Assembly: GCA_027943335.1 (NCBI GenBank)
Contig: BSBK01006391.1
Span: 1-64,000, forward strand
Length of the DNA: 64,000 nt
Origin: Chamaecyparis obtusa
Taxonomy: Eukaryota; Streptophyta; Pinopsida; Cupressales; Cupressaceae
Direction: 5' to 3'
A model generated the notes under the pieces. The model ran no database searches. It was given only the letters and a program-made list of their open reading frames with translations, and had not been told where the DNA came from. Positions 39,021 through 50,911 of this stretch are shown piece after piece (position 1 is the first letter of the stretch; every line of letters starts with the position of its first letter). A program made the position numbers and the translations under genes.

Positions 39021-40520
39021 CTAAGTAGAATCAGGGAAGGGAATTACTCCCAGCTTCTCCCTGAGATACACAAAAGTATCCTTTGGTAAGGGCTTTGTGA
39101 ATATATCTACTAGTTGTTCCTTTGTACTCACATAATCCAATTTGACTTCTTTCTTTGCCACTTTCTCTCTTAGGAAGTGATACTTAATCTCTATGTGCTT
39201 TTTCTTTGCATGCATCACATGATTCTTTGACATGTTGATAGTGCCAGTGTTATCAAAATGAATAACAATAGGATAATCAATCTAAATTCCAAAATTCTTT
39301 ATCATTTCCTTGATCCAAACAATTTAGAACAATTCAAGGTTTCTACAACATACTCTGCTTCTATTTTTATTGAGAAATACAATTTTGCTTCTTGCTTGTC
39401 CAAGTGACAAGTCTATCACCAAGAAATATTGCTCCTCCTAATGTACTATTTCTATCATCCATGCATCCTACCCCAATATGCATCTATAAACACATGAAGC
39501 TCAATATTCTCTGAATTAGGCTACCATAGACCATAATCTATAGTGCCCTATAGATATCTAAATATTTTGTTTATTGCCATGAGGTGACTTTGTTTAGGAT
39601 CTATTGCAAATCTTCCAAACTATGCCAAATGCATTAGAAATATTAGGTCTAGTTTGAGTAAGATATATTAGTTTAACCAATCATAGACTTGTACAATGTT
39701 ATATCTGCTTCTAGAGAATCATCTTCTTTTGTAAGCTTGCATCCTTTTATCATAGGTGTACCCACTGGCTTACAATCATCCATCTTGAACTTCTTCAATA
39801 TCTCTTTCATATATTTATACTGATTAATGAAAATACCTTTCTCTTTCTACTGCACATTTAATCCCAAAAAGTATTTGATAGGTCCAATCATGCTCATCTC
39901 AAAATTGCTATGCATCTCCTTAGCAAATTCTGCACTAAGTTGTCATTACCCCCAAAAATAATGTCATCAAAAAATATAGCTACAAGTAGTAAACCTTTAG
40001 ATGTCTCTCTAATAAATAGATTACAATCTCCCGCTTCTTTCTTGAATCTAATTTTTCTTAGATATCCATAAAGTCTCTCAAACCAAGCTCCAGGGGCTTG
40101 CTTAAGTTTATAGAGGGATTTCTTCAATCTGCAGACCATATCATGCTTGTCTGATAGGGTGAATCCTTCTGGCTTCCTCAATGTATACTTCTTCATTAAC
40201 TCTCCATTCAAGAATGTTGACTAACATCCATCTGATAAAACTTTGAAGTTTTTTGAATGTTGCATAAGCTAGAAACAACTTAATAGCTCTAATATGCTCA
40301 CAGATGCAAATGTGTCTAAATAATCAATACCCTTCTCTTTGAGTATATCCCTTGCATACTAACCTTTCTTTATTCCTTACTACTATACCCATCTTCATTC
40401 ATTTTGTTTCTAAATATCCATTTTGTTTCCAATCACATTTTTATCACTTGGTCTAGGGACCAGATCCCAAGTATCATTCTTAATGATCTGATCTAGTGCT
40501 TGCATAGCATCATACCAATC
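39021..40520 (-). pseudogene. Copia reverse transcriptase and RNase H (degenerate)
   Basis: RT: MQALDQIIKNDTWDLVPRPS near 40440-40500, then RKPEGFT, MVCRLKKSLYKLKQAPGAWF (40080-40140), and the active site AIFFDDIIFGG (Asp pair at 39963-39968), where the family has Y-V-D-D. RNase H remains include the end segment HIEIKYHFLREKV, DYVSTKEQLVDIFTKPLPKD (39060-39200), which is the standard C-terminus before the stop at 39021. The stretch 39240-39890 has many stops but still shows DDCKPVGTPM and IDAYWG words. Confidence 0.88.
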
Positions 40521-40527
40521 TAAATCA

Positions 40528-42120
40528 TTACATGCAATCTTCAACATTTAAAGGTTCAATCTGAGATAGTAAACATACTACTTCATTGCTTGCTGAACTC
40601 TTTGCTTTTGATATTGTTGTGAATTTTTTGCTCTGATCTACAATAATGTCATCTTTAGAGTGATACCTAGATGTATACTTTGGAACTTTAGGTGATACTG
40701 AATCATCTTCCTTTTGAGTTTCTTCTTCACTTGTTTCAGGGTCATTGAATAATACATCAACACTGTCAAACATCTCTTCAACAAGTGTCTCACTAGTGGA
40801 AGGAATGGATTCTTCTTCAATCATAGGTGAATAATCATGATATCTTTCTTGAACCATAAAATTTTCATCAATCTTAACATGAGCACTTTCAATGATCTTC
40901 TTCAATTTGAAATTAAAACATCTATAAGCTTTTCTTTTAGTAGAGTAACCAAGGAAAATACCTTCATTGCTTCTTGCATCAAACTTGCCTATTGCTTCAT
41001 CCCTCTTGATGCAACACTTGCTTCCAAATATTTTGAAGTATTTCACAATGGGAACATTACCAAACCATAGCTCATAAGGTGTCTTGTCCATGCCAGGCCC
41101 TTAATTGTATTCTATTGATGGTATAGATTGTTGTATTGACCGCATCTCTCCAATAGGTGTTTACATTTCCTTCAATCATGATGGTGCATGATGTATCAAG
41201 TATGATCCTATTCGTTCTTTCTGCAATCCCATTCTACCGAGGGGTTCTAGGTGCACTCAATTGTCTCTTTATGTAATGTTCTTCATAGTACTCATAGAAT
41301 CTGTCAGAGATGAATTATTCTCCTCTATCTGATCTTAGACACTTTATCTTTAGTCTAGATTAATTCTCAACCTTAGCTTTGAATATTTTGAACTTCTCAA
41401 ATGCTTCTGACTTGTCTTTCAAGAATTCAACCCACATCATTCTAGAATAATCATCAATAGAAAAAATGAAATACCTTTCACCATGGTATGATCTTGTTTG
41501 AGTTGGTCCACATAGGTCTGTATGAATCAGATCCAACTTGTTCTTTGTTGAATTATTCTTTCTTCTAAATGAATTCCTCACATGCTTTCCCATCACACAT
41601 TCCCTATAAATAGTATCAACTGGCTTTTCTATGCTAGGTAGATCTCTTACTACCTTTACATTGCTTAACTTTACTATGTTATCAAAATTGATATGACATA
41701 GTCTTTTATGCCATAGCCAACTCTCATCTATTTTAGCAACAAAACAACTTTCTTTTGAATTAAGCTGAAAAAAATTACCTTTAATCTTTGAACCAGATGA
41801 AATCATTACACCATCCCTATTGTTAATGATGCACTTGTTGTCTTTGAACTCCAATCTATAACCTTTTTCAACTAATTGTCCAACACTAAGAAGGTTATGC
41901 TGCAAACCATCTACATAAAGAACATCATCAGTGTTTTTCTTTCCATACAATGTGATAGCTCCTCTACCAATGAAAGGCTTAGGAGTGTTGTCTCCAAATC
42001 TAACCATGCCACCAATGTATTTTTCCAGATGAACAAATATATCTTTATCACCTGTCATGTGATGTGAACAACCGCTATCTATAATCCAATTTGTCCTTAT
42101 GTCTTCTTGTGAAATCAATG
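40528..42120 (-). pseudogene. Copia protease-integrase region (degenerate)
   Basis: Within the frame 41360-42562: protease WIIDSGCSHHMTGD (Asp codon near 42079), pre-integrase WLWHKRLCHINFDN with the His pair of the zinc finger, then TIYRECVMGK, where the first Cys of C-x2-C is Tyr. The integrase core begins DLIHTDLCGPTQTRSYHGER (first catalytic Asp near 41517). The frame stops at 41360. The part with the second Asp and the Glu (41092-41360) is broken. 40528-41091 is the integrase C-terminal part: KTPYELWFG, FKIFGSKCCI, GIFLGYSTKRKAYRCFN. Confidence 0.88.
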
Positions 42121-43130
42121 CTAGCTCTTGTTCCTTTTTCTCATCTTCATGATCCATCTCATCATACATCTTTTCCATAATAGCAATGAATCCAATTTCA
42201 TCTTCAACTAAATCTTCATCAGAAACTCCATCACCAACATAGTAACATTCTTTTGTATACTTAGGCTTGTAGTTAGTTCTAAATTTCTTAACTCTTGTAG
42301 GACACTTAGATGCAAAGTGACCAATCTCATTACATGAGAAACATTTGAATGGTAACTGACCTTCATAATTTCCTTTTCCTTTTCTTTCTTTATTAGCAAT
42401 CATAGCAATAATATCATCTATCTCTTTATCTTCATCTTCATCATCAAAATTACTAGAAGTGTTTAAAGATTTCTTACCATGGACTGATGCTTTGAAGGTT
42501 GTCTCACTTTTAGGCTCTATTTTGAATCTTGAAATCTCAAAAGCTGAAATTTTTCTAATCAAGATTTCTCTCTTGATGTTTTTGTAAGCTACATGGTCTC
42601 ATCAATGATGTTGATCTTGTTTTCATACTCTACTATAAGAGTAGTCATCAATTTATCCATAATGTCTTCCTCTAAGATTTCTCCACCATTGTTCCTAATT
42701 CCAACAATTGCTTCATTGATCTTTTGGTTGTAAGCTCTGATGTTTTCTTCAGGTCGCATCTCTAATGCATTGTATCTTTTCTTCCAAGAATTTTTGTGCC
42801 CATTCTTTTCTTGTGTATCTCCTTCAAACATGTCTTTTAGGTGCTTCCATATCTTGTAGGTTGTGTCTACTTTCTTTAACTCTGAAAAATCACTATCAGA
42901 TAAGGCACCAATAAGGGCTTCTTTTTCTATTGCATTCTGATGGAACAATCCTTTTTCTTTCTAGTAGCATCATCCTTTGCAAGATCTTCTAGAGAGGGGA
43001 TCTTAATTTCTTTGATAGCCACTTCAAAAACTTCAAAAGCAATGCACTGCAAATGTGTCACCATTTTGTTCTTCCAATTAGGATAGTTCTCTCCATCAAA
43101 CTTAGGACTATCTTTTCTAAAGAATGCCAT
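42121..43130 (-). pseudogene. Copia gag with intact zinc knuckle
   Basis: Starts at Met 43130 (MAFFRKDSPKFDGENYPNWK), the usual copia gag start. A frameshift near 42940 leads into AIEKEALIGALSDSDFSELK, KDMFEGDTQ and EENIRAYNQKINEAIVGIR. A second break is near 42575. The knuckle CFSCNEIGHFASKC (C-x2-C-x4-H-x4-C, 42300-42343) is intact. It packages element RNA in the family. Confidence 0.88.
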
Positions 43131-43173
43131 TTGATCAACCTCAAGCTATTAAAATTTCTCTTCAAGGCACTTG

Positions 43174-43187
43174 GCTTTGATACCAAT
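43174..43187 (-). promoter_or_regulatory. Primer binding site, initiator-Met tRNA type
   Basis: Minus strand ATTGGTATCAAAGCC directly after the 5' LTR end CATAACA. It is one base from the usual TGGTATCAGAGC. Confidence 0.85.
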
Positions 43188-44473
43188 TGTTATGAATAGT
43201 CCCAAGAGATAACTGATCAGGTGGGGGGGGGGGGGGCTGAATCAATTATCCACAAGTTTCAATTTTTTATCCAATTAAGTATACTTAAACTTTAAGCATA
43301 AACACAATGAAAGAACACTTGAACACAACTCCAATATTTTGGTTATAGGGAAACCTAAATAGGTAAAAACCCCAGTGGGAATTTACACCCACTAATAAAA
43401 TGCACTAGTGTATAATTATCCTTGTTAGAAGATCTTACCACCATGTTAGGAGTTGATATTTACAATGCAATAAGTACAGTGACCTGGTAAAAGGTCATAC
43501 CCTATAATTAGGAGTCTTTTATAATTCACCCTATTAGGGGTGAGGATGCATTGTCTGAGAGATCACTGCTCAAAGGGGTGAAGGCTACAACCTTCTAAAT
43601 AATAGATACACACTATATCTAGATCTTAGTGAATTGTGAGGTAGACCTACTGTCTTGATCAGTTCCAATGAATAGCATATATTCTTTATTTGGTCACATA
43701 GACCTTCTACTGATGGCTCTTCACTTTGCACTCACTGCTCTACTCTTCTCTTTCAACTCTGAACCATGTTTTAGCAATAAAAAATGACTACCTATAAATA
43801 TCTTCTCTCTAAATGATATAATCAAGTCAACCTATTAGAACCACCTTGAAATCATAAATTAGAGAAATAGTAACACTTTACAATAACATTTTTGTCAGCT
43901 CTACTAAGCACGCAACACAAACTAGGACCTATCCAAACTAATAAGTGTAGACACATGCTACACACTGTTGGCTCAACCAATCTAATTGATACTTTCTCCT
44001 CAAGCTGAATTACATCATGCGCTCTTAACCAAACCTTCTTAACTCTTATCTAATCACTAATCCAAGCATGCATACTGAAATGATAGGCACAACTACTGTA
44101 CCAATATAATCTCTATCAGCTCTTCTGAATAAACACAAGAAATTGCGACTGGTGAGTTGTGATTCCATAACTTCACTTCTACTGCACATAAGACTCTATT
44201 TTCATGAATGGAGAAACACTAACATGTCTCCATCACATATCCAAGAATGCAAGGCTCCATGATAACTGTATGGACAATCAATCATAGAACACTACCTGTA
44301 ACTCTGTTAGGAAAACTGTTGATACAAGCTGCTACATAACTGTTTGTATAAACAATTAACCTCTGCATCCATGATATCATTGTGATAACATGTCCATGCT
44401 ACATATGCTCAAAGCTTACTACATAAGTCTTCCATGCATGTTGTTTTCGATATGATTTCATCAATGACAAACA
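43188..44473 (-). repeat. 5' LTR of the copia element (outer end lost)
   Basis: Collinear with 37319-38634 up to ...ATGACAAACATA. The last ~40 bases present in the other copy are replaced by unrelated sequence. Here the G run is 14 long (43223-43236). Confidence 0.88.
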
Positions 44474-44950
44474 TACATGCATGATTTTTCTTATTTCCCC
44501 TCTCACTCTATCTCCTTATCCTCTATCTCTCTAGTTTTATATAGCTCATATGGGTTATGAGAAATTGTGAATGTTGTTATAAGTTTACATAACCCATTTG
44601 GGTTATGGGAAATTATAAACATTTTCATTACTTTACATAACTCGTACGGGTTATGAGGAATTCTTTATATTTGAGTCCCAACAACCTAAAAGCCAGTAGC
44701 ACAAGTTGTTTGAAGGCCCCACTTCTATTGCACATGATTTTCTAGGACTGTAACAATTAGGTATTGTTTATTAAATTATTATCAATATTTCTTTGAAATT
44801 ATTGATTTGTCTTTTTTTTTGGATTCTTTTTTAAATTATTTTATCTTGGTTACTTTAGATTATAGTAAAATGATCCTCATTTGTTATTTTTATGCTATTT
44901 GATTGTGAATTTTCCTCATGATGTTACATGTAGGACAATCAGTATCAATA
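44474..44950. repeat. Upstream flank of the transposase-like ORF with 3 palindromic repeat units
   Basis: Three ~47-51 bp units (44539, 44590, 44637) with cores CTCATATGGGTTATG, CATAACCCATTTGGGTTATG and CATAACTCGTACGGGTTATG. The same core occurs at 6822-6900. No coding. Confidence 0.55.
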
Positions 44951-46029
44951 ATGGTAAAGAACAAGAGATGAATGGTTGAACAAAGAGAGGCAGCAAAGGA
45001 AAGAAAAAGGGAGTGTATGAGGATATTGCATGAAGCTACGTCATCGAATGCACCTAATGAAAATGATGAACCTTCAACAATTGAAATTGATATGATGAAT
45101 GTACCAAATCAAAATGATCAACATAAACTAATTCAAATGCATGAGATGAATCCACCTAATGAATGCAATGAACATAGACCATTTGAGAATGATGTAATGA
45201 ATGCACATGTTAATGAAATCAAAGAATATTTTCCATTTGAATTTGATGTGATCAATGCAAAAATATTAACACCTTCTAGAATAGTTCATAGAAAACCAAA
45301 GTTTATAATAGACATTGATGAAAATATTTTGAGGCCAATGCATGATAAAATTGCAGAGAGAACTTGTAGAAGAATGGTTATAAGAATTTAGAATAACTAT
45401 TTTGAAAACTTAAATCAAAGTAAAAGATGCCAATTAGTTGTTTAAATGATTAAAAATTTAAAATTTAGAGAGACATTGAAAATTTTGGGGTTAAGAACAT
45501 GTAAAAATAATAGTGAAAGAACCATTGTGAGAAATATTTTTGATGTATACCAATCCATTAGTTCAAAATCATGCTCTAAAGATGCTAATGTTACTCATCA
45601 TGTCCTCATATCAACCATAATGGGAAAGAAAATGAAAAAATATTGTTTAATAAGAAAAACAAGAAAGTCATTAAGGATAGAACCACATTACACCATGCTT
45701 TAGATAGCCGAGAGAAAATTGACGATCTTAACAATAATTCTCTTTGGGCATTCTTTGGTAGACTCCCACAGAAGGACACGATTGTTGTTTATGCACTAAG
45801 AACATTAATTGAGAAATATTGGCATGAAAACACAAGGCTTACACCTAACCAAAGAGATGTTCCTAGAAGGTGAATTGGAATTAGAAATCATGAGCCACAT
45901 GAAAAACACTATTTAGATATGACACAAACACAATTTTATGAAATTTTTTCTTCAAAGCTTTCCTGAGATTAAAATTAGTCAAAGATTTTTTAGATGAAAA
46001 AAATATTTTATGTTAAGATTAATCATGCA

Positions 46030-46041
46030 CGTACTACATGT
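46030..46041. other. LINE target duplication, left copy
   Basis: CGTACTACATGT, matching CATACTACGTGT at 50900-50911 at 10 of 12 positions. Both copies translate to T-T-C in the frame of the split host ORF. Confidence 0.7.
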
Positions 46042-46239
46042 TTTTGATTAAGTAAAATAGGTTTTACAGGGTTCTTGAAACCCACAACATCTTAAAATGT
46101 AGAAATAAAGAGTTCAAGACATAACAAAACATAAGAAAATGAAGAAATGGGCCACTGGCAGGCCAAGAGTCATACTACCATAGAGTAGGTACTATCAAAA
46201 TAGAACCAAAAAAGGGATAGGAATAAAGGCACCAAGAAG

Positions 46240-48073
46240 CAGGATCAAGCGAGGTTCTTGAGCATCACGACAACATTGCTTTTGAAAAGCTCGATCTTCT
46301 CTATTGTCTCTTTGATCTTCTGAATGTTGTTGGAGCCTTCTTTGTCCATGTTTCTCTTTGATCTGGCTCTAGTTCTCTTGCCCAAACCTTCATTGGCCTT
46401 CTCCTTTTTTTTTGCTGTTTGGTCTTCTACTCATCCTTGCTATCCATCTTCTCTTCCATTTTGTCTATGAGCAATTTTATGTGCTTGTTGGAGGCTTTGA
46501 GTATATCGAAAATTTTCTCTCCTCTTCCTTTAAGGGTTTCCTCAAGGCTTTTCATTTTACCATCCAGAAGATTGATCCTTGAGTCCAGGCATCACATATC
46601 CTCTGTGGCTTTGTGTTCTTTATTATTTGTGATACTCTGGGTTTTTTCCTTGAGTTCTTCAAATTCATGGAAGAGCCATTTGAAAGACCTGAACTGGTCT
46701 AGCATGCTATTTTTTGCATTGTTTAGGAGATTCATCTCCATTTCCCTAGCCTTGTTGCTGAGGATGACCAGTGCGGGGTCAATCAAGTGCTCCTTCTAGA
46801 TTATTCTATTGATGGCCTCAAGGATTTTGGAGTTCATGGCTTCCCTAATAATCCCCATCCACACTGTGTTCATGTTGAAGTTGTGGCACACTTTTTTCCC
46901 CTTGTGAGAGTCTTCACTTTGATACTCCCCTCTAGAATGGTTCTTTTCTTCAGAGAGGTCTTGAGTATTGGGGGAATGGGTAGAGGGATTACCTTGGTCA
47001 TCATTGGGCTCCTTAGTGTTAGGGTCATAAGTATTTTCATTGGCTCATGAAGGGGGAGGGGGGGTATTATCTTCACTAATGGTAAGATCAACAGAAATAT
47101 GGCCCAAGATTTCCCCCTTTGTAATGTGTTTATCTCCTGTGAACTATTCTATTATCTTCCTGACCTCACCTTTAGAATTACCCTCCTCATCATCTATATT
47201 CGTTTCATCCACATTCTCATTATATTCCTCTTCTGAGGAAATTTCCTTTCTAGCCTACTTTTTGGGGGGGTTTTCTTTTTTCACCGAGCTCCTAGGTCTC
47301 TTCTTTGAGGAGGACCCCTACTTCATCTTTTTGTCCTCTTCTTCCTCTTAATCCTCAGAGTGTGTTCCCACACTATCATCTTGGTCTGAGGGGATGTAAT
47401 CTGACAAAGAAGCATCACTTCTTTCATTTTTCTCCACTATCTCCTTTCCTAGGGTTGGGGCTTTGAAGAATTCATATATTAACAGTAACAGACCCTTGGG
47501 CAAAGTAGGGTTAGCTATATTCTTCTCCCTAAAACCATTAATATTTTCATTAATTGAAGAATATAGGCAGAATGGGATGGAAACCTTCATACCGTTCCTA
47601 AGATGGTTCAATAGAAAAAAGTGGTAGGTCTTGATTATGTCGAACCTAGTGTCTAGAGTAACATAGGAGATCAGGGCCTTAAGAACAAACTTCCACAACA
47701 TTTTCATACCCTCAGGCTGGTAGTAAGTTCTCATTTTGACAATAGCTTTCTTCTCTTCATCATCTCTCACAAAGTCATTGATGGCATTGTCAGAGATTTT
47801 TTGGTCCCTGTAGAATTTTTTTCCAACAATGGGGATGCTAGTGACTTTTGATATGACCTCCTCTGTGACAGTGAATGTCTTTCCCTCAATCTCCATGATT
47901 GCTTCATTCCATCTTTTCATGAAGATGTTTGTGACCACCTGCTTACCACCATGTAACCTTTCAATGAAGGTTGTTATTTCACCTTTCTGCAAAGTGTTCC
48001 ATACCTTTGTATGTCTCTTCCATTTCACACTATCATTCTTGGGCTCCCTTCTATGTCTTTCCCCTACCATCAC
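46240..48073 (-). pseudogene. Extra ORF downstream of LINE RNase H; unrecognised, coiled-coil C-terminus
   Basis: One frame of about 610 codons with six in-frame stops (four TAG). Residues 1-241 (to 47348) are open: MMVGERHRREPKNDSVKWKR, EGKTFTVTEEVISKVTSIPI, RTYYQPEGMKMLWKF, RNGMKVSIPFCLYSSINENI. Then come an acidic Ser/Glu/Asp-rich linker, a basic KKRPRSSVKK stretch, and helical, probably coiled-coil segments (LSNKAREMEMNLLNNAKNSM, FHEFEELKEKTQS, GKMKSLEETLKGRGEKIFDI). The first part looks like uncharacterised element ORFs common in plant genomes, and loosely like the ORF at 1-2095. LINEs of this type normally end soon after RNase H, so this is either a genuine third ORF or a separate insertion that I could not delimit. 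Confidence 0.5.
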
Positions 48074-48293
48074 ACTGAGATGGATTTGGACAATTCTCTA
48101 GTGAGGCTAAAAGCTATTGTTTTGATTATTTCTAACAAAAGTCATTATGAGCTTTCTTCTTTTTTTCCTTTGGGAATGTATGCAATTCTTGGGAATGAAT
48201 GCCCATAAAGCATGCAAAAGGGACGCGTAGTAATTAGCCTTTCTATCCCTCCAGTACTTTCCATTTATGGAATGGCACCTCCAAAAATCCTCA

Positions 48294-48821
48294 TTAATTT
48301 TCATAATTATCATTTATGATTCCCTCATTTCCTTGGAGTTTGTCCCTATCAACTAAATCCTTCACCTCACAAGGGAAATCTCCACTGTGATGCCATCTCA
48401 TCATTGCTTCCTTTTTGACTTCCAAGTTGGCAAACCAATCAGTGACATAGTTGGGTTCCCTATACACTTGGGATATGTGAACTACTTCAAAATAATTTAG
48501 CAGGGCCCACATTTCTTCAATCATGTTGGATATAGTCCATGAAGGGGAATGATTGAATTTTAAGCAGTTAATGATATTCATGGAGTCTCCTTCTCGTGAT
48601 AGCTTTTTGATCCCTATGTCATGGGCAAGTTTGGTGACTCGGAGGGCCACACTTGCTTCAGCAAAGTGGTTAGTTTGTGAGCCAAGAGGTAAGATGACAG
48701 AAACATAACCAAAACCAAAATATTTCTTGATTACTCCTCCACTGTCCACCATGCCAGGGTTCCCTTTGACCACACTGTCAAAGTTTTCTTTGAACCATCC
48801 TTCTAGGGGATAGCTCCACAT
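48294..48821 (-). pseudogene. LINE RNase H domain
   Basis: Open 175-codon frame with the standard plant LINE RNase H motifs: GWFKENFDSVVKGNPGMVDS (first Asp), GGVIKKYFGFG, FAEASVALRVTKLA (Glu), LSREGDSMNIINCL (Asp) and YVTDWFANLEV (last Asp). All four acidic positions are present. It would remove RNA from the RNA:DNA hybrid made during target-primed reverse transcription. Confidence 0.85.
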
Positions 48822-48999
48822 CCAATTCTATCTTCTCTCCTTACTACTCTTATGGGAAACATCCTAGATTTTTCCTACAAAATGGTTAGAGCCACCACAT
48901 AAATAAAAATTATCTTTCATAGCAAAGTGGATCTTTTGAAAGATAATTTTGGGAGGAATTGAGCTATCATGAAAAATGTGATTGTTGCATTCTTTCCAA

Positions 49000-50899
49000 A
49001 CTCCCTAGTAGAAGTATGGAAGAATCTAGGAGAAAAATAAACAAAAATTCAAAATTATACAAGAAGAAATCCCATTGAGAAAGGAGTTCTTGAAAAGATA
49101 GGGGAAAGCACCAGGATAGATCTGAAAGAGAAAGGAGGAGATTCTAGATGTTACTTACAAAAGAATAGTGAATAAACAAGTGGTACACTGATTCCTCTTA
49201 GCATCTATAGAGCACACACCTGTTGGGGATCTAGAATCCTCTCTTGATGAGATTATCAACCGTTAGAAGGTAGTTCTGAAGAAAAATCTAGTATAAGACA
49301 TTGATTTTGGGGGTAAGGCTAAGAATCTAGGTTTTAGCCCAAAGCAGTTTAGCTTTTTGAGTTTGAGACAGCTGAGAGGAATAGGTAAAGGCCATCATTT
49401 AGTTTCCATCTAAAGAGCCTTCCCAAATAAGATCATCTTGGGCCGAGGATAAAGAGACCTCATTGAGGGCTATCATTTGAGGAATTGGGTCCTGAGATAC
49501 CTAGGAGAGATCTACCCAATTATCATCCATTCTGTAGTTATTGACTTGGGAGCCATAGACGTGGATGCATTCTTCCCTCTAGATATTGATTGACACATAA
49601 TCTCTTAGTTGACCCATCTATAGCTAGTTTTCATTCTAGAAGTTTATGGACTAGCCATTCCCAATCTTCTAATTTTCCTTGGATTTGGTCAAATCCTTCA
49701 CATTGAGGAAACCATTTTGTATGAAAGAGCCTTTCAGTGAGTCAATCTCTTCAAAGAAGAGCTTTATTGAGTTGTTAGTGAGATATTTTTCTTCAAGAGT
49801 GTCACGCCATTTCCCTGTATTGTTAAAGATCTGCCATATCTATTTAGCTTGAAGAGCTTTCTTGAATGGTCTGATTCTCCTAATCCCTAGGCCACCAACA
49901 CTCTTTGGGTGATAGACTTTGTCCTAGGCTATTAGATGGAGTCACTTATGGTCTTCATTGCCAGACCAGAGGAATATTCTTTGAATACTTTCCATGGCCT
50001 CCACAACTTTTGCAAGAATGGAAAAGAGGCTTAAAGCATAGGTTAGGAGGTTGAATCTATCAATTAATTTGTTCCAAAAGGCTTTCAGAGGTTTAACTCC
50101 TAAAGGAAGGCCCAGATAATTGGAAGGGAGTGAATTGATACTATAGCCCATGATGTCCTCTATCCTCCTCTATCTCCCCTCAGGAGTGTTGATGAAGAAG
50201 ATAGAGATTTTATTCCAATTAATGGATTGGCCTTTCACTCTGGTGTAGGAGTTGAGAAGATCCTTCACCACTTTGGATTCTCCCACCAAGGCCTCACCTC
50301 CAAGAATGGTGTCATCAACAAACTACTGGTGAGAGAAGACATAGGTCGAAGAAAAAGGTTTTATGCCTTTCAAAGCCCCTACACTCCTAGAGGAAGATAT
50401 GAGCCTTCCAAGGCATTTTGCTGGGATTATAAAAAGAATTTGGGATAGGGGATCCCCTTGTCTCAGACCCCTAGTGGGTTTGAAAAAGCTAATGGGGAGT
50501 TGTTGACCAAAATTGCCAGAGAAGGAGTAGAGATGATTTGATAAAGGATCTTGTAGGTGTGAGAATTGAATCCAAAGGTGTCTAGAACTCTTAAAAGTAA
50601 CTGCTAGTCAACCTAGTCATAAGCCTTGGAGAGGTTGAGTTTGAGGAGAAATCCTTCCCTTTTTCTTTCTTTTAAGGAGTGAATCACTTCATGCACCATC
50701 TTGATGGAGTCCAATATCTATCTTCCAGGCACAAATCTAGATTGGTACTACACAATTAGGGAGGGGAGGGCTTTAAGAATCCTTGAGGTGATAACTTTGG
50801 AGATGATCTTGAAGAATGAGTTGCATAGACTAATGGATTTGAAGAGCTCCATTGAATCTACCCCAGTGGACTTGGGGATGAACACCAAAAAGGTGATAA
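49000..50899 (-). pseudogene. LINE reverse transcriptase, truncated, plus C-terminal Cys/His domain
   Basis: Reads from the truncation: ITFLVFIPKSTGVDSMELFK, ISLCNSFFKIISKVITSRIL, QSRFVPGR, HEVIHSLKERKREGFLLKLN, LSKAYD, then the active site FVDDTILGGEA (near 50305-50325, Asp pair intact), NYLGLPLGVKPLKAFWNKLI (49942-50151), and far downstream CALYRCYEESVYHLFIHYSF near 49190, the zf-RVT region. Many stops, mostly TAG, and several frame changes. The endonuclease and ORF1 are missing because of the 5' truncation. Confidence 0.8.
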
Positions 50900-50911
50900 C
50901 ATACTACGTGT
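50900..50911. other. LINE target duplication, right copy
   Basis: CATACTACGTGT; see 46030-46041. Confidence 0.7.

Larger units (their letters stand above)
46042..50899 (-). mobile_element. 5'-truncated LINE (L1-like, with RNase H)
   Basis: On the minus strand it begins in the middle of RT (50899), passes a Cys/His domain and an RNase H, and then holds an additional long ORF (46240-48073). It ends CTTAATCAAAAAC next to a ~12-bp target duplication. A truncated 5' end, a short A-tail and a variable-length duplication are the marks of LINE insertion. It interrupts the plus-strand transposase-like gene. Confidence 0.82.

Noticed and set aside
46419..47351. Plus-strand ORFs rich in Ser/Leu/Phe
   Set aside because: Shadows of the minus-strand ORF at 46240-48073, whose charged helices give hydrophobic antisense frames.
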